Shown here: in pieces, positions 15,776 to 23,031 of the stretch
How the letters are laid out: every line of letters begins with the position of its first letter
Numbering within the stretch: position 1 is the first letter of the stretch
Assembly (NCBI GenBank): GCA_050744245.1
Contig: JBOGGX010000194.1
Location: 1 to 42,601 of the forward strand
Reading direction: 5' to 3'
Length of the DNA: 42,601 nt
From: JBOGGX01 sp050744245
GTDB taxonomy: Bacteria; Actinomycetota; Acidimicrobiia; Acidimicrobiales; JBOGGX01
Notes under the pieces: model-generated
Seen by the model: only the letters and a program-made list of their open reading frames with translations
The model's database searches: none
Told to the model about the DNA's origin: nothing
Program-made: the position numbers and the translations under genes

Positions 15776-16681
15776 TTGCTGGAACCCGCGATCGACGTCA
15801 TCGGGACGCGCCCGAACCGCCGGCGGTTCTCGCCGGGCGACACCACGTGCCTCATGGTGGGCGTCGCCGTCACCATCGTCGGGCTGATGCTGACGACTAT
15901 CGGCCGGCTGACCATCCGGGGCGTCCAGGCCGACCTGGCCCTCGCCCTGTCGAGGCTGCCCAACCGGACCACATGGCCGACGCGACCGGTCGCCGCTGCT
16001 TCGTCAAGCTGCGGACGCCGCACGATCGCAACGCCGACCTGCTCAACCGGCTCTACCGGGCGGTCTGGTTCCGGTCGGCCGGCCTCGGCAGCCCGTTTGC
16101 CTCGCTCAAGCGCGAGGTCGAGCACGAGGCGCTCCTGCTCGGCATCGCCGAACGCGCCGGCGTCCGGGCCCCCAGATCCTCGGGCTCGGCGTCACCTGCG
16201 GCGACGCCGGCGAGCGAGGCCGACCTGGCCGACGGGGACAAGCTCCGTGACGTGCGGCGGCAGGTGGCCACGTTGCACCGCGCCGGCGTGACTCACCGCA
16301 GCCTGGCCATCGAGAACCTCCTCGTCGACGACGACGGCGCCATGTGGCTGGTCGACTTCGACGAGGCCGAGACCGCGGCCGAGCCGCGCGACCAGGCCCG
16401 TGACGTGGCCGAGCTGTTGGTGGAGTCGGCCCTGGCCGCGGGCCCGGGCCCGGCGGCCGACGCCGCGGTGGCGGCCATGGGAACGGTCAAGGTCGCCGCC
16501 GACCTCGACCTGGCACCAGCCGCTGGCCCTCGCCTGGCCGACCCGCCGGCGGCTACGGACGCACAAGGAGCTGCTGCGCGGCCTGCGCGACGACGTGCGT
16601 GACCGGACCGGGGCGGACGAGGTGCAGCTCGAACGGCTCGAGCGCATCAGGCCCAGGACCCCGCTCGTGATCCGTGCGGCT
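15776..16681 (+). pseudogene. Decayed gene: membrane protein with kinase-like domain
   Basis: Pieces of one protein can be read in order but in different frames. From 15776 (TTG) comes a membrane-protein start, LEPAIDVIGTRPNRRRFSPG, with one hydrophobic helix (VGVAVTIVGLMLTTIG). The frame then changes near 15970 to a kinase-like part, MADATGRRCFVKLRTPHDRN through VTHRSLAIENLLVDD and LVDFDEAE, which are kinase catalytic-loop and DFD-like motifs. Inside it, QILGLGVTCGDAG (16173-16211) is in a third frame. Near 16510 the frame shifts again to LRTHKELLRGLRDDVRD. The membrane helices expected between and after these parts are missing. The pattern suggests a relative of the kinase/lysylphosphatidylglycerol-synthase-like membrane proteins that has lost internal segments; that family assignment is from memory. 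Confidence 0.7.
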
Positions 16682-16706
16682 GCGCAACGTCGGTCGAGCG
16701 CGCCGG

Positions 16707-16712
16707 TAGCTT
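16707..16712 (+). promoter_or_regulatory. leaderless-type -10 box of the GNAT gene
   Basis: TAGCTT seven bases before the GTG at 16720. This spacing favours 16720 over the in-frame GTG at 16714 as the start codon. Confidence 0.5.
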
Positions 16713-16719
16713 CGTGGGG

Positions 16720-17157
16720 GTGGCAAATGTGGTCATCCGGTCGCTGACCGGACCTGAGCTGGAGGCGGCGACGCTGTACGGCCTGTTGCGGTTGCGGGCC
16801 GAGGTGTTTGTCGTCGAGCAGGCCTCGCCGTACCTCGACCCGGACGGGCGCGACCTCGAGCCGTCGACCATCCACCTGTGGGCGGAGGGTGCCGGCGAGG
16901 TGGTTGGCTGTGTCCGGATCGTGGCCGAACCGAGCGGCGTCCGCCGCATCGGGCGGGTGGTGGCGGCCAAGCCCCACCGGGGCACCGGCCTGGCGGCCGA
17001 GCTGATGGGCCGGGCGGTCGAGCTGGCGGGCCAGGAGCCCATCGTGCTCGACGCCCAGGCCCACCTCGAGGGCTGGTACCGGAAGCTCGGCTTCGTGCGC
17101 ACCGGCCCGGTGTTCGACGAGGACGGCATCGCCCACGTCCCGATGCGCCGAGGCTGA
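16720..17157 (+). CDS. GNAT-family N-acetyltransferase, ElaA-like
   Basis: A 145-residue single-domain acetyltransferase. RAEVFVVEQASPYLDPDGRD near 28-47 is the opening typical of ElaA-type enzymes. VVGCVRIV and IGRVVAAKPHRGTGLAAELM form the acetyl-CoA-binding core, with the pyrophosphate loop R/K-x-x-R/H-G-x-G-x-A readable as KPHRGTGLA. Near the end, LEGWYRKLGF is the conserved C-terminal GNAT helix and strand. The substrate is unknown. It lies between the pseudogene and dop, and its own -10 box makes it independent of mpa. A GTG six bases upstream is an alternative start. Confidence 0.85.
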   Translation: MANVVIRSLTGPELEAATLYGLLRLRAEVFVVEQASPYLDPDGRDLEPSTIHLWAEGAGEVVGCVRIVAEPSGVRRIGRVVAAKPHRGTGLAAELMGRAVELAGQEPIVLDAQAHLEGWYRKLGFVRTGPVFDEDGIAHVPMRRG

Positions 17158-17167
17158 GTCACCGGGG

Positions 17168-17173
17168 TAGCGT
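17168..17173 (+). promoter_or_regulatory. leaderless-type -10 box of dop-pup
   Basis: TAGCGT six bases before the GTG of dop at 17180. It gives dop and pup a promoter separate from the upstream GNAT gene. Confidence 0.55.
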
Positions 17174-17179
17174 GCGCAC

Positions 17180-18694
17180 GTGGCGCTGCGCAAGGTGCTG
17201 GGGATCGAAACCGAGTACGGCATCCTCGTTCGCGGCGCACCGGACGCCAATCCGATCGCGGCCTCCTCGGTCCTGATCAACGCCTACATCAACGAGCTGG
17301 CCCACGCCGCGGGCAGCTCCGGTCCCGGTCCCAAGGTCGGGTGGGACTTCGAGGACGAGAACCCGGCCAACGACGCCCGCGGCTTCGTGCCCGAGGGCAC
17401 GCTCGCCCCCGAGGTCGAGACCCATCTGGTGAACGCCGTGCTCACCAATGGCGCCCGCTTCTACGTCGACCATGCCCATCCGGAGCTGTCGACGCCCGAG
17501 TGCGCCGACCCTCGCTCGGTGGTGCTGTTCGACAAGGCCGGTGAGGTGATCCTCCAGCGCTCGATGGTGGCGGCCAACCGCACCACACCGCCGGGCCAGG
17601 AGATCGTCATCTACAAGAACAACTCCGACCGCAAGGGCAACAGCTACGGCTGCCACGAGAACTACCTGATGGACCGGCGGGTGCCGTTCGGGCGGATCGT
17701 CACCCACGTGATGCCCCACTTCATCACCCGCCAGATCTACTGCGGGGCGGGCAAGGTCGGCTCGGAGGCGCCCGGCCTCGGTGTCGACGAGGTCCCGTTC
17801 CAGCTCACCCAGCGGGCCGACTTCTTCGAGGAGGAGGTCGGTCTCGAGACCACGCTCAAGCGGCCGATCGTCAACACGAGAGACGAGCCGCACGCCGACG
17901 CCCAGAAGTACCGGCGGCTGCACGTGATCGTGGGCGACGCCAACCTGGCCGAGGCGGCCACCTTACTGAAGGTCGGGTCGACGGCGCTGGTCCTGGCCAT
18001 GGTCGAGGACGACTTCCTGCCGAGGGAGTTCCACTTCCTCGCGCCCGTGCAGGCGCTGCGCCGGGTGTCGTACGACCTGAGCCTGCGCCACCCGCTCGAG
18101 CTGGTCGACGGCACCACGGTGACCGCGATCGACGTGCAGTGGGAGCTCTACGACCGGGCCCGCAAGTACGCCGACGCCTACGGGCTCGACTGCATCGGCG
18201 AGGCGGCCGGGGCCGACGTGCTCCGACGGTGGGAGTCGGTGCTCACCGCCCTCGAGACCGATCCCATGTCGCTCGCCGACCAGCTCGACTGGGTGGCCAA
18301 GTACCGGATGATCGAGGGTTTCCGCGAGCGCCACGGCGTCGGCTGGGACGACCCCAAGGTCGCCGCTGTCGACCTGCAGTACCACGACCTCCGGCCGTCG
18401 AAGTCGCTGTTCGCCCGGCTCGGGATCGAGACGGTCGTCGGCGCCGACGAGGTCGAAGCGGCCGTCGTCGACCCGCCGCCCGACACGAGGGCGTACTTCC
18501 GCGGCACCTGCCTGCGGCGGTGGGCCGACAGCATCGTCGCCGCCAACTGGGACTCGATGGTGTTCGACCTCGGGGTCGACCCGCTCCGTCGGGTGCCGAT
18601 GATGGAACCCATGCGAGGAACACGGGAATCGGTGGGTAGCTTGATCGAGGAGTGTTCGACCGCAGCCGAGCTGATCGATCGGCTTGGCGCGTAG
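17180..18694 (+). CDS. dop: Pup deamidase/depupylase Dop
   Basis: Converts the C-terminal glutamine of Pup to glutamate so that it can be ligated, and also removes Pup from tagged proteins. The 504-residue chain belongs to the carboxylate-amine ligase fold shared with PafA and glutamine synthetase. It opens with KVLGIETEYGI (Glu10 and Glu12 near the metal site). It carries NGARFYVDHAHPELSTPEC with Asp97, the expected catalytic aspartate, then YKNNSDRKGNSYGCHENYL, RPIVNTRDEPHADA and LQYHDLRPSKS. The insertion around residues 50-75 (GWDFEDENPANDARGF) corresponds to the Dop loop that distinguishes it from PafA. Start GTG 17180 is supported by TAGCGT at 17168. pup follows after 18 bases. Confidence 0.96.
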   Translation: MALRKVLGIETEYGILVRGAPDANPIAASSVLINAYINELAHAAGSSGPGPKVGWDFEDENPANDARGFVPEGTLAPEVETHLVNAVLTNGARFYVDHAHPELSTPECADPRSVVLFDKAGEVILQRSMVAANRTTPPGQEIVIYKNNSDRKGNSYGCHENYLMDRRVPFGRIVTHVMPHFITRQIYCGAGKVGSEAPGLGVDEVPFQLTQRADFFEEEVGLETTLKRPIVNTRDEPHADAQKYRRLHVIVGDANLAEAATLLKVGSTALVLAMVEDDFLPREFHFLAPVQALRRVSYDLSLRHPLELVDGTTVTAIDVQWELYDRARKYADAYGLDCIGEAAGADVLRRWESVLTALETDPMSLADQLDWVAKYRMIEGFRERHGVGWDDPKVAAVDLQYHDLRPSKSLFARLGIETVVGADEVEAAVVDPPPDTRAYFRGTCLRRWADSIVAANWDSMVFDLGVDPLRRVPMMEPMRGTRESVGSLIEECSTAAELIDRLGA

Positions 18695-18712
18695 AGGAGC
18701 TGAGACACCAGC

Positions 18713-18907
18713 ATGGCTGAGCGAGAGCAAAAGAAAAAGCCGGCGCCGAGAAAGAGCGACGAGGTCGTCGAGGAGGCACCCGCCACCTCCGAGTCCGGCG
18801 AGAAGATCAAGGCAGAACTCGACGATCTTCTGGACGAGATCGACGAGGTGCTGGAGTCCAACGCAGAGGATTTTGTCAAATCTTATGTCCAGAAAGGTGG
18901 GCAGTAG
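18713..18907 (+). CDS. pup: prokaryotic ubiquitin-like protein Pup
   Basis: The 64-residue protein modifier that is attached to lysines of target proteins and marks them for the proteasome. It is highly charged, with a lysine-rich N-terminus, a helical middle (EKIKAELDDLLDEIDEVLES) that binds the Mpa coiled coil, and the diagnostic C-terminus VQKGGQ. The final Gln means Dop must deamidate it before PafA can use it. The ATG at 18713 follows GAGGAGCTG by about ten bases, so unlike its neighbours it is translated from a conventional ribosome-binding site inside the dop transcript. Confidence 0.98.
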   Translation: MAEREQKKKPAPRKSDEVVEEAPATSESGEKIKAELDDLLDEIDEVLESNAEDFVKSYVQKGGQ

Positions 18908-19022
18908 AACCACGAGCGGTGCGTTGTGTGCACTTCACCACATCCACTGTGGCGGGACGCACCCAACGCTGATCCCTCGTCTCCACCGCGCGTCGACATC
19001 GCGTGAAATCTCCGCACTCCGC

Positions 19023-19028
19023 TAGCGT
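19023..19028 (+). promoter_or_regulatory. leaderless-type -10 box of prcBA
   Basis: TAGCGT seven bases before the GTG of prcB at 19036, within the 128-base spacer after pup. It implies that prcBA can be transcribed independently of dop-pup. The rest of the spacer shows nothing recognisable. Confidence 0.55.
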
Positions 19029-19035
19029 CGCCGCG

Positions 19036-19875
19036 GTGAGCCTGCCGATCTTCCGAGCCGCCGACGATCCGGGCCCGAGCTTCGTCGAGCTGCTGCGTCG
19101 GGCCAACCTGGTACCCGCCGCGCCGGCCCCGTCCGCCGACCATCGGCTGACCATCACCCACGGCACCACGGTGATCGCCATCCGGTACGCCGACGGGGTG
19201 GTGATGGCCGGCGACCGCCGGGCCACCAGCGGCAACCTCATCAGCCATCGCACCATGGAAAAGGTGTTCCCCGCCGACCGCCACAGCGGGGTCGCCACCG
19301 CCGGGGCCGCGGGGCCGGCGATGGACATGGTCAAGCTGTTCCAGCTCCAGCTCGAGCACTACGAGAAGGTCGAGGGGGTCGGCCTGTCGCTCGAAGGCAA
19401 GGCCAACCAGCTCTCCGGGATGGTCAGGGCCCACCTCCCGGCGGCGATGCAGGGCCTCGTCGTCGTCCCGCTCTTCGCCGGCTACGACCTGCGCCGCCAA
19501 CAGGGGCGACTCTTCCAGTACGACGTCACCGGCGGGCGCTACGAGGAGACCAACTTCGCCTCCACCGGTTCGGGCAGCCTTCACGCCGGCACGGTCATCA
19601 AGCTCGGCTGGAGCGACGCCATGAACCGGGGCGACGCCGTCGACCTCGCCATCTCGGCCCTGTTCCAGGCGGCCGACGAGGACAGCGCCACCGGAGGGCC
19701 CGACCCGATCCGCGGCATCTACCCGACGATCGCCACGATCACCGGCGACGGCTTCGGACGGGTACCCGAATCCGAGGTCGCCGACCGCTTCCGGCAGCTC
19801 GTCGACCGGCTCTCCACGCCGGAGAGCACGGCCACGGTCGGCCCCGCCCCGACGATCGGGGGGGTGCGCCAGTGA
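19036..19875 (+). CDS. prcB: 20S proteasome beta subunit
   Basis: Catalytic subunit of the 20S core; two rings of seven sit between alpha rings. The 279-residue precursor has a 43-residue propeptide, then THG|TTVIAIRYADGVVMAGDRRAT. Autocleavage after Gly43 exposes the catalytic Thr44. Later conserved parts include LEHYEKVEGV, AAMQGLVVVPLFAGYD, STGSGSLHA and DEDSATGGPDPIRGIYPT. The GTG at 19036 starts VSLPIF and is supported by TAGCGT at 19023. An open frame continues 11 codons upstream but has no homologous sequence. It overlaps or abuts prcA. Confidence 0.96.
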   Translation: MSLPIFRAADDPGPSFVELLRRANLVPAAPAPSADHRLTITHGTTVIAIRYADGVVMAGDRRATSGNLISHRTMEKVFPADRHSGVATAGAAGPAMDMVKLFQLQLEHYEKVEGVGLSLEGKANQLSGMVRAHLPAAMQGLVVVPLFAGYDLRRQQGRLFQYDVTGGRYEETNFASTGSGSLHAGTVIKLGWSDAMNRGDAVDLAISALFQAADEDSATGGPDPIRGIYPTIATITGDGFGRVPESEVADRFRQLVDRLSTPESTATVGPAPTIGGVRQ

Positions 19876-19877
19876 GC

Positions 19878-20693
19878 ATGTCGTTCTACGTCCCGGCCGA
19901 GCAGGCCATGCGCGACAAGGCCGACTACGCCCGCAAGGGCATCGCACGGGGCCGCAGCCTGACCGCCCTCGTGTTCGACGGGGGGCTCCTCATCTGCGCC
20001 GAGAACCCGTCGAGCACGCTGCACAAGGTCAGCGAGATCTACGACCGCATCGCCTTCGCCGGCGTCGGCCGGTACAACGAGTACGACCAGCTCCGCCGGG
20101 CCGGTGTCCGCAGCGCCGACCTCACCGGCTACTCCTTCAGCCGCGAGGACGTCAACGCCAGGAGCCTGGCCACGTCGTACGCCCAGTACCTCGGGCAGGT
20201 CTTCACCCACGAGATCAAGCCGATGGAGGTCGAGATCCTGGTTGCGGAGGTCGGCGACGAGCCCGCCCGCGACGAGCTGTACCACATCCTCTTCGACGGC
20301 ACCGTGATGGACGAGGACAACTTCAGCGTGCTGGGCGGGGAGACCGAGCAGATCGTCGAGCGGTTGGAGAAGGGGTGGAAGCCGGGCCTGGCCCTGGCCG
20401 ACGCAATCAAGGTGGCGGTGGCCGCCCTGTCCGGGCCCACCAGGAGCCTGGCGGCCGACGACCTCGAGGTGGCCGTGCTCGATCGACACGACGGCCAACG
20501 CGTCTTCCGGCGGATCGCGGGAGGCGAACTCGCCAAGATCGTGCCATCGGTGAAACGAAAGCCGACGCACGCGGGCGAGCCCAAGGCCGACCTGCCCCCG
20601 GCGATCGACGACACCGAGCCGGCCGCGGCGACGCCGGCGAAGAGGTCCGCGGCCGCCAAGAAGTCGGCGGCCGAACCCGGATCAGAAGAGTGA
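19878..20693 (+). CDS. prcA: 20S proteasome alpha subunit
   Basis: Forms the outer rings and the N-terminal gate of the 20S proteasome and receives the C-termini of Mpa. The 271-residue protein starts MSFYVPAEQAMRDKADYARK, closely matching the known actinobacterial gate sequence. It continues with GIARGRSLTALVFDGGLL, AENPSSTLHKVSEIYDRIAF and LEVAVLDRHDGQRVFRRI. The Ala/Lys-rich tail (AAATPAKRSAAAKKSAA) is variable in the family. A GTG at 19872 overlapping the prcB stop would add two residues. The gene ends 12 bases inside the convergent DUF2007 gene. Confidence 0.96.
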   Translation: MSFYVPAEQAMRDKADYARKGIARGRSLTALVFDGGLLICAENPSSTLHKVSEIYDRIAFAGVGRYNEYDQLRRAGVRSADLTGYSFSREDVNARSLATSYAQYLGQVFTHEIKPMEVEILVAEVGDEPARDELYHILFDGTVMDEDNFSVLGGETEQIVERLEKGWKPGLALADAIKVAVAALSGPTRSLAADDLEVAVLDRHDGQRVFRRIAGGELAKIVPSVKRKPTHAGEPKADLPPAIDDTEPAAATPAKRSAAAKKSAAEPGSEE

Positions 20694-21017
20694 GCCCATG
20701 CGGGCCAGGGTGAAGACGATCACCAAGGCCACACCGACCACGATCCACCACCCGCCGCCCCGAGCGGGGGGCCCGGGCTCGGGCTCGTTCTGGTCGGCGA
20801 ACGACGCCTCCACCTCGTCGGCCAGCAGCAGGTCGCGAGCCGCCTCGTAGTCGTCCTCGACCACCAGCACCGTGACCTCGCCGCCCGGCAGCGAACCGAG
20901 CGGGCCGTCGAGGCTGCCCCTGAACTGCCACACGATGCCGTCGGCCCCGAGCCGGGCCGCGATGACCCGGGCTTCGAACGAGCTGCTGACCGTGGCCACG
21001 GGCACCATTCGGGGCAC
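20682..21017 (-). CDS. DUF2007 (putative signal-transducing) protein with C-terminal membrane anchor
   Basis: Predicted 111 residues. The N-terminal ~70 residues (VATVSSSFEARVIAARLGADGI to VLVVEDDYEAARDLL) match the small DUF2007 fold, in which a strand is followed by the 'EAxxxxxxLxxxGI' helix. After an acidic proline-rich linker comes a single transmembrane helix at about 90-105 (WWIVVGVALVIVFTLA). The GTG at 21017 is chosen because TAGCGT lies six bases upstream; ATG 21008 is the alternative. Its 3' end overlaps prcA tail-to-tail by 12 bases. DUF2007 has no firmly known function. Confidence 0.8.
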   Translation of the reverse strand: MPRMVPVATVSSSFEARVIAARLGADGIVWQFRGSLDGPLGSLPGGEVTVLVVEDDYEAARDLLLADEVEASFADQNEPEPGPPARGGGWWIVVGVALVIVFTLARMGSLF

Positions 21018-21023
21018 GCCACG

Positions 21024-21029
21024 ACGCTA
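21024..21029 (-). promoter_or_regulatory. leaderless-type -10 box of the DUF2007 gene
   Basis: TAGCGT on the minus strand, six bases before the GTG at 21017. Confidence 0.5.
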
Positions 21030-21054
21030 GCCGCCCATCTCGGCGCCGCCCCGG

Positions 21055-21060
21055 TACCGT
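21055..21060 (+). promoter_or_regulatory. -10 box of pafA
   Basis: TACCGT, with a predicted start about seven bases downstream and a leader of about 36 bases ending in the GGAGGG ribosome-binding site of pafA. It is divergent from the DUF2007 promoter only 25 bases away. Confidence 0.45.
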
Positions 21061-21102
21061 GTCGCCGCAACCGGGCCTCCACGGTCCGCTGAGCGGAGGG
21101 TG

Positions 21103-22461
21103 ATGGAGCGGCGCATCTTCGGCCTCGAGAACGAATACGGCGTGACCTGCACGCTGCGCGGCCAGCGCCGGCTCAGCCCGGACGAGGTGGCCCGCTACCT
21201 GTTCCGGCGGGTGGTGTCGTGGGGCCGCAGCTCCAACGTCTTCCTGGCCAACGGCGCCCGGCTCTACCTCGACGTCGGATCCCACCCGGAGTACGCCACG
21301 CCGGAATGCGACTCGATCCTCGATCTCGTCACCCACGACAAGGCGGGGGAGCGGATCCTCGAACAGCTCCTGGCGTCGGCCGAGCAACGGCTGCGGGAGG
21401 AGGGCATCCGGGGCGTCATCTACCTGTTCAAGAACAACACCGACTCCGCCGGCAACTCCTACGGCTGTCACGAGAACTACCTCACCAGCCGGCGCGACGA
21501 CTTCGGTCACTACGCCGAGGTGCTCATCCCGTTCTTCGTGAGCAGGCAGATCTACGCGGGCGCGGGCAAGGTGCTCCAGACGGCTCGAGGCGCCATGTTC
21601 TGCATCAGCCAACGAGCCGAGCACATCTGGGAGGGGGTTTCGAGCGCCACCACCAGGAGCCGGCCCATCATCAACACCCGCGACGAGCCCCACGCCGACG
21701 CCGACCGCTACCGCCGGCTCCACGTCATCGTGGGCGACTCCAACATGAGCGAGTACGCCACCTTCCTCAAGGTCGGCTCGACCAGCATCCTGCTCCGCAT
21801 GCTCGAGGACCCGAGCATCGTCCTCCGCGACATGACCCTCGAGAACCCCATCCGGGCCATCCGTGAGATCAGCCACGATCTCACCCTCAAGCGAAGAGTG
21901 AGACTGGCCAACGGTCGCGAGCTGACGGCCCTCGAGATCCAGACCGAGTACCTCAACCGGGCGATGCGCTACGCCGAACTCAAGGGGCTGTCGCCGCTCG
22001 AAGAGCAGGCCCTGGAGATGTGGGAGCACTGCCTGACCACCCTGGCGCGCGACGCGTTCTCCCTCGACGGCCAGTGCGACTGGGTGATCAAGCACAACCT
22101 GGTCGAGGCGTACCGGGCCAAGCACAACCTCCCGCTCTCACACCCCCGCGTCGCCCTGCTCGACCTGCAGTACCACGACGTCAACCGCGAGCGCGGCGTG
22201 TTCTACAAGCTGCAGGAGAAGAAGATGGTCGAGCGGGTGTGCAGCGACGAGGCCATCGAGGAGGCCATCGAGCAGCCGCCCCAGACGACCAGGGCCCGCC
22301 TCCGCGGCGAGTTCATCCGGCGGGCCAAGGAGCGCAAGCGCGACTACACCGTCGACTGGGTCCACCTCAAGCTCAACGACCAGGCCCAGCGCACCGTCCT
22401 GTGCAAGGACCCCTTTCGCGCCCACGACGATCGGGTAGAGAAACTCATCGCTTCGCTGTGA
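21103..22461 (+). CDS. pafA: Pup-protein ligase PafA
   Basis: Couples the C-terminal glutamate of deamidated Pup to lysine side chains, using ATP. The 452-residue length equals that of the mycobacterial enzyme as I remember it. It opens with RRIFGLENEYGVTCTLRG (Glu9 at the metal site) and has LSPDEVARYLFRRVVSWGRS and ARLYLDVGSHPEYATPEC with the catalytic Asp57. Further on are LFKNNTDSAGNSYGCHENYL and, near the end, DWVHLKLNDQAQRTVLCKDP. ATG 21103 is used rather than GTG 21100 because GGAGGGTG precedes it and homologues begin there. The TGA stop lies inside the left end of repeat copy R4. It is paralogous to Dop, 3.9 kb upstream. Confidence 0.97.
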   Translation: MERRIFGLENEYGVTCTLRGQRRLSPDEVARYLFRRVVSWGRSSNVFLANGARLYLDVGSHPEYATPECDSILDLVTHDKAGERILEQLLASAEQRLREEGIRGVIYLFKNNTDSAGNSYGCHENYLTSRRDDFGHYAEVLIPFFVSRQIYAGAGKVLQTARGAMFCISQRAEHIWEGVSSATTRSRPIINTRDEPHADADRYRRLHVIVGDSNMSEYATFLKVGSTSILLRMLEDPSIVLRDMTLENPIRAIREISHDLTLKRRVRLANGRELTALEIQTEYLNRAMRYAELKGLSPLEEQALEMWEHCLTTLARDAFSLDGQCDWVIKHNLVEAYRAKHNLPLSHPRVALLDLQYHDVNRERGVFYKLQEKKMVERVCSDEAIEEAIEQPPQTTRARLRGEFIRRAKERKRDYTVDWVHLKLNDQAQRTVLCKDPFRAHDDRVEKLIASL

Positions 22462-22567
22462 CATTGCGCCACTCGGCCTGCGGCCTCGCCGGCGCTGGCC
22501 TTCGGCTCAGGCATGGTCGTCCACGGCTGCTCCTCCTGGCGGCTGCGCAGCGTCGAGCCCATGTCAC
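22458..22567 (+). repeat. Intergenic repeat family 1, copy R4, with short terminal inverted repeats
   Basis: Bounded by GTGACAT (22458-22464) and ATGTCAC (22561-22567). The interior has the family core GCGCCACTCGG...CTCGCCGGCGC and the second-half motif CTCCTGGCGGCTGCGCAGCG. The left end carries the pafA stop codon and the right end carries the stop codon of the convergent arfB gene. Confidence 0.8.
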
Positions 22568-22983
22568 GTGTCGTCGCCCGAGGTCGGGCGAGCCCGCTGA
22601 CGTTTGAGCTGTGAACGCCGTCGCTTGCTCTCGATCCGGCGTTGTTCGCTGCTCTTGGTTGGTGCCGTTGGGTGGCGGGGGCGCCTCTCCCTCAGGCCCT
22701 CGGCGAGTTTTGATCTGAGGCGTTCCAGGGCCAGGGTGCGGTTGCGGGACTGCGACCTTTCGTCGTCGGCTACGACCCCTACCACGTCGCCCAGCCGCTC
22801 GATGAGCCGGGCCCGCTGGCGGGGGCCGAGGCTGGGCGAGCCGGCCACGTCGAACCGGGCCTCGACCCTCGTGTTCGACCGGTTGGCGTGCTGCCCGCCC
22901 GGCCCACCCGACGGCGTGAACCGCCACTCGATCTCGCTGATCGGAATGACACAGCTCCCGGACACGCGCAGGACGTCGTCCAT
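22564..22983 (-). CDS. arfB: ArfB/ICT1-like peptidyl-tRNA hydrolase (ribosome rescue)
   Basis: Predicted 139 residues: the release-factor catalytic domain alone, without codon-recognition domains. TPSGGPGGQHANRSNTRVEARF holds the GGQ that hydrolyses peptidyl-tRNA on stalled ribosomes. RNRTLALERLRSKL is the conserved helix after it. The basic C-terminal tail (KRRRSQLKRQR) is the one that enters the empty mRNA channel. Start ATG 22983 has CATGCT six bases upstream. Its stop lies in the right end of repeat R4. It diverges from the DUF3866 gene across 48 bases. Confidence 0.9.
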   Translation of the reverse strand: MDDVLRVSGSCVIPISEIEWRFTPSGGPGGQHANRSNTRVEARFDVAGSPSLGPRQRARLIERLGDVVGVVADDERSQSRNRTLALERLRSKLAEGLRERRPRHPTAPTKSSEQRRIESKRRRSQLKRQRARPTSGDDT

Positions 22984-23031
22984 GCCCCCAGCATGGACCG
23001 CGGGCCGGGTCCGGCGTGCGAGAGTTCCCCG

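Noticed and set aside
18713..18907. Pup's C-terminal GGQ as a link to the GGQ of the ArfB-like protein
   Set aside because: The two GGQ motifs have unrelated roles (isopeptide tag end versus peptidyl-tRNA hydrolysis); the coincidence carries no meaning.
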